DNA from: Mycobacterium sp. 3519A
GTDB taxonomy: Bacteria; Actinomycetota; Actinomycetes; Mycobacteriales; Mycobacteriaceae
NCBI RefSeq assembly: GCF_900240945.1
Contig: NZ_OESG01000014.1
Location: forward strand, 1,594,015 to 1,658,014
Direction of reading: 5' to 3'
Length of the DNA: 64,000 nt
In this document: positions 61,689-64,000 of the stretch, one piece after another
Position numbering within the stretch: the stretch's first letter is position 1
Layout of the letters: each line of letters opens with the position of its first letter
Made by a program: the position numbers and the translations under genes
The notes under the pieces: generated by a model
Seen by the model: only the letters and a program-made list of their open reading frames with translations
Database searches by the model: none
Told to the model about the DNA's origin: nothing

Positions 61689-62249
61689 ATGCGTTTGCCA
61701 GCCATTCCACCCGACCGTCTCAGCGATGAGCAGCGCCTGCTCTACGACGACATGGCCGCTGTAATCGAGGCGAACTTCGGTGAGCTGATCGCGCGACGCC
61801 GAGACGGCGCGCTGATCGGTCCCTTCAATGGTTGGCTACATTTTCCGTCGTTTGGACGGCATGCGTGGGCGTTCAACAGATCGTTGTGGGAGCACTCCGT
61901 GCTACCTGCAGATATCCATCAGTTGGTCATTCTCGTGACGGCCGCGAAGTTCGGTGCCCATTTCGAGATGCACGGACACGAGTACTTCGCGCGGCGGGCC
62001 GGACTGTCCGAGCACACAATCGCAACGGTTGCTGCCGGCGAGCGGCCCGGTACCTTGAGGCGCGCTGAAGCGGTCGCATATGACATGGCAGCGGCTCTCA
62101 ATCGAGGCGGGTTGTTGCCGGAGACCACATACCGTGCGGTGGTCTCTGAGTTCGGTGAGGGGGGCGCCGCCGAAATCGTGTTCCTCGTCGGATGTTTCTC
62201 GATGGTGGCGGTCACGCTGAACGCGTTCGACGAATCGGTCTGGCATTGA
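61689..62249 (+). CDS. Carboxymuconolactone decarboxylase-like (AhpD-fold) protein lacking CxxC
   Basis: The 186-residue helical protein has a CMD/AhpD-like pattern: GPFNGWLHFPSFGRHAWAFN, LVILVTAAKFGAHFEMHGHE and AGLSEHTIATVAAGE. The peroxidase CxxC of AhpD is absent, so a lactone decarboxylase or other role is more likely. The ATG at 61689 was chosen; an upstream GTG in frame could add 17 residues. It is divergent from the LysR gene. Confidence 0.82.
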   Translation: MRLPAIPPDRLSDEQRLLYDDMAAVIEANFGELIARRRDGALIGPFNGWLHFPSFGRHAWAFNRSLWEHSVLPADIHQLVILVTAAKFGAHFEMHGHEYFARRAGLSEHTIATVAAGERPGTLRRAEAVAYDMAAALNRGGLLPETTYRAVVSEFGEGGAAEIVFLVGCFSMVAVTLNAFDESVWH

Positions 62250-62287
62250 ATTTCATGGTCCTGCGGGTTGATCGGCCGACCGGGAAG

Positions 62288-62860
62288 CTAGCTGAATGTG
62301 GTCTGCGCGCATGCGGACGGCGTGGTCAGGTTCACCCCGCCGTAGACCACCTGGATCTGTGAGCACGCGATGAAGTCGGCCTGCGTATTCGGTTGACCCG
62401 TACGCCAATCCGTTGGCACGGACTCGCCGTCAATCGTGTAGCGCTCGATCGGTCCGCCGCCGAAGGTGGTGATGGAGATCTCGACGTCGTCGAGCGACTT
62501 GTAGAGCTTCGACAGCACGTTGTCGTGATTTTGGCCCTTGTTGTCGCGGGGCATGCCGGACGGCGCGCTGTAGGTGGCCTCCTGCCAGACGCTGCGTGAC
62601 GAGCTACGCAGTGTGATGGTCTGCCGTGACCACGCGTCGCCGGGGAATCCCGTCGGGCCATCCGGGGTCAGCAGGTTCGCCGTCGTGCTGAACGTGCATC
62701 GGCCGGCCGTGCAGTCGGCATTGACGTGCATCTCGATCTGGGTCGCGGGATCGACCGGAATCGAGGTGACGGCGGAGTTGGCCGCGGCCGTCGCGGACGC
62801 GGGCGAGACGAGCACCGCGGTTGCCAGTGCTGCCGCACTCGCTGCTGTGAGCCGGTTCAT
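62288..62860 (-). CDS. Secreted protein of unknown function (Rv3572-like)
   Basis: The 190-residue protein has an N-terminal signal peptide (SAAALATAVLVSPASATA, cleavage probably after an ATA/AxA site) and four cysteines (NADCTAGRC, IACSQ, SACAQ), so two disulphides are likely. The family is mycobacterial and uncharacterised. It stands between kshB and fadE34, as Rv3572 does in M. tuberculosis. Its 3' end is duplicated at 58128-58182. The ATG at 62860 was preferred to the ATG three codons upstream. Confidence 0.82.
   Translation of the reverse strand: MNRLTAASAAALATAVLVSPASATAAANSAVTSIPVDPATQIEMHVNADCTAGRCTFSTTANLLTPDGPTGFPGDAWSRQTITLRSSSRSVWQEATYSAPSGMPRDNKGQNHDNVLSKLYKSLDDVEISITTFGGGPIERYTIDGESVPTDWRTGQPNTQADFIACSQIQVVYGGVNLTTPSACAQTTFS
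62293..62342 (+). repeat. Right copy of the 50-bp imperfect direct repeat
   Basis: This segment of the Rv3572-like gene matches 58133-58182 at 44 of 50 bases in the same orientation. The two copies enclose the module from the NTF2-like gene to the CMD-like gene. Confidence 0.85.
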
Positions 62861-62882
62861 CGTCAGCAAGGTATCCGTTCGT

Positions 62883-63941
62883 CTACTCGTCGTAGGTGAC
62901 TTCGACGGAATCCGACCGCGGACGGGCCTGGCAGCCCAGGATCAACCCCTCGTCCAGATCCTGTTGCTCGAGCACGTCGTTGACTTCCATCTCGACCTCG
63001 CCGCTCTTCTTCAGCACCGCGCACGCGCCGCAGTGGCCCTCACGACAGGAGAACGGCGCATCGAGACCCTTGTCCAACAGCACGTCGAGCAGCTTGGCGT
63101 TGCGCGGCCACCGCACCTCGTGCCGTTCCCCGTCGAGCGTGACGATCGCGGTCGCGGGGCCCTCGTCGCTGTCGTCCTCCTCGATCACAACAGCTGCGAA
63201 CGGATCGGACTCCAACGACTTGAACACCTCGATGTGGATGGTGTCGGCGGGCGCTCCGGAGTTCTTCAGCGCTTCTTCGGCAGCGGCCATGAACGGGCCC
63301 GGCCCGCAGATGTAGGCGTCGCGGCCGATATACGGACCCGCCAACGCGGCCAGCGCCGCCGCGTTCGGCAAGCCCTGCACCGACACCAACCAGTGCACGA
63401 CCGTGAGCCGGTCGGGATACTTCGCCGACAGCTCACGCAGCGCGCCCGCGAAGATCACCGAGTTCTCGTCCTCGTTGGCGTAGATCAGCAGCACCTTGCC
63501 GCTGCCCTCGGCGAGGGCGGACTTGCAGATCGCCAGCATCGGGGTGATGCCGCTGCCTGCAGCCAACAACAGGAAGTCCTGGTCGAGTGTTTTCGGCACG
63601 AACGTGCCCGACGGTGCCAGCACGTGGATCTTCATCCCGGCATGTGCGTTGTCGCAGAGCCAGTTCGACGCGTATCCGTCGGAGGTGCGCTTGACCGTGA
63701 CCGTCATCGGGTCGCCGGTGAACGGCGAACTGCACAGCGAGTAGCAGCGCGCCACCGATCCGGTGCGCTCGCTCGGCACCCGCAACGTCAGGAATTGTCC
63801 CGGTGAATAGCGGAGCCGGTCCGCCGGAATGTCGGCTCCGTCGGGCACCACGAACACCAGCGATCGCGCGTCGGAAGTCTCCTCGACGACCTCGGCGACT
63901 TGCAGCTCGAGCACGTGGCTACCGAGCGGCTCGTCAGTCAC
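62883..63941 (-). CDS. kshB: KshB, reductase of 3-ketosteroid-9-alpha-hydroxylase
   Basis: The 352-residue electron-transfer protein has an FAD domain (ARCYSLCSSP), an NAD(P)-binding domain (LLAAGSGITPML; YICGPGPFM) and a C-terminal plant-type [2Fe-2S] ferredoxin domain. The cluster cysteines are CREGHCGACAVL and GCQARPRSD. KshB passes electrons to the oxygenase KshA, which opens the steroid B ring. The order kshB, Rv3572-like, fadE34, kstR agrees with M. tuberculosis. A KstR operator lies upstream. Confidence 0.93.
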   Translation of the reverse strand: MTDEPLGSHVLELQVAEVVEETSDARSLVFVVPDGADIPADRLRYSPGQFLTLRVPSERTGSVARCYSLCSSPFTGDPMTVTVKRTSDGYASNWLCDNAHAGMKIHVLAPSGTFVPKTLDQDFLLLAAGSGITPMLAICKSALAEGSGKVLLIYANEDENSVIFAGALRELSAKYPDRLTVVHWLVSVQGLPNAAALAALAGPYIGRDAYICGPGPFMAAAEEALKNSGAPADTIHIEVFKSLESDPFAAVVIEEDDSDEGPATAIVTLDGERHEVRWPRNAKLLDVLLDKGLDAPFSCREGHCGACAVLKKSGEVEMEVNDVLEQQDLDEGLILGCQARPRSDSVEVTYDE

Positions 63942-63968
63942 TTGCGCACCCTTCTTGTGAGCGATAAC

Positions 63969-63982
63969 TAGAACAGGTTACA
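63969..63982. promoter_or_regulatory. KstR operator upstream of kshB
   Basis: TAGAACAGGTTACA fits TnnAACnnGTTnnA and lies 28 bases before the kshB start. It is less symmetrical than the kstR/fadE34 site. It places kshB in the KstR regulon. Confidence 0.85.
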
Positions 63983-64000
63983 GAAATGCATGTGCCCAGG

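Overview
This 64 kb window is chromosomal DNA of a high-GC actinobacterium of the genus Mycobacterium in the broad sense, probably a rapid-growing Mycolicibacterium-type species. The assignment rests on recognisable M. tuberculosis orthologues in near-native order: lpqF, mhuD, an alpha/beta hydrolase, mutY, canB, disA, radA, lpqE, carD, ispF, cysS1, an rlmB-like methyltransferase, arsB2, a metallo-hydrolase, a LacI-type regulator, kstR, fadE34, an Rv3572-like secreted protein and kshB (the Rv3571-Rv3593 neighbourhood). All assignments come from reading the sequence; no database search was run.

Layout. 0-13 kb: end of a cbtA-like gene, a histidine phosphatase, the lpqF/mhuD heme-degradation locus, a GlxA/FtrA-type regulator, an IS30-family insertion sequence (4493-5853), mutY/canB, a small array of tandem palindromes (8251-8346), and the radA-disA and lpqE genes. 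13.2-36.3 kb: an accessory island placed exactly between lpqE and carD, which are divergent neighbours in M. tuberculosis. It holds a long translationally coupled operon (14492-30480) for an extracellular glycan: GT2 and GT4 glycosyltransferases, a GT-C-like membrane protein, a flippase, a NodB deacetylase, a nucleotide-sugar dehydrogenase and an acyltransferase. The operon ends in an unusual cassette of AMP-forming ligase, fold-III PLP decarboxylase, ATP-grasp-like protein and acyl carrier protein. A lipoprotein esterase, an asparagine-synthetase-like PP-loop enzyme, a cyanophycin-synthetase-like ATP-grasp ligase, an Asp/Glu racemase and a GNAT-like protein follow. I infer a glycan or lipid decorated with a modified, possibly decarboxylated or D-configured, amino acid; this is the best candidate for an undescribed system.

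36.4-48.7 kb: carD-ispF-cysS-rlmB (ispD, normally between carD and ispF, is missing), a lipase-like SGNH hydrolase whose frame runs on antisense to rlmB, arsB2 and an MBL hydrolase. Next come the zinc-starvation genes: mrf (CobW-like) divergent from cysteine-poor ribosomal proteins L28, L33 and S18 across a Zur-like box, with the S14 gene apparently deleted. PxpA, BluB, a sulfurtransferase and a FadD follow. 48.7-55.1 kb: a ZnuABC-type metal transporter with its own Zur-like box, a LacI regulator and an OtsB-GH15 fusion. 55.1-64 kb: KstR and the divergent FadE34, with KstR operators there and upstream of kshB. Between fadE34 and the Rv3572-like gene lies a 4.1 kb module (two NTF2-like proteins, MmgE/PrpD, LysR, CMD-like) bounded by an imperfect 50-bp direct repeat that is a fragment of the Rv3572-like 3' end.

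No rRNA, tRNA, CRISPR array, prophage or replication origin was seen.
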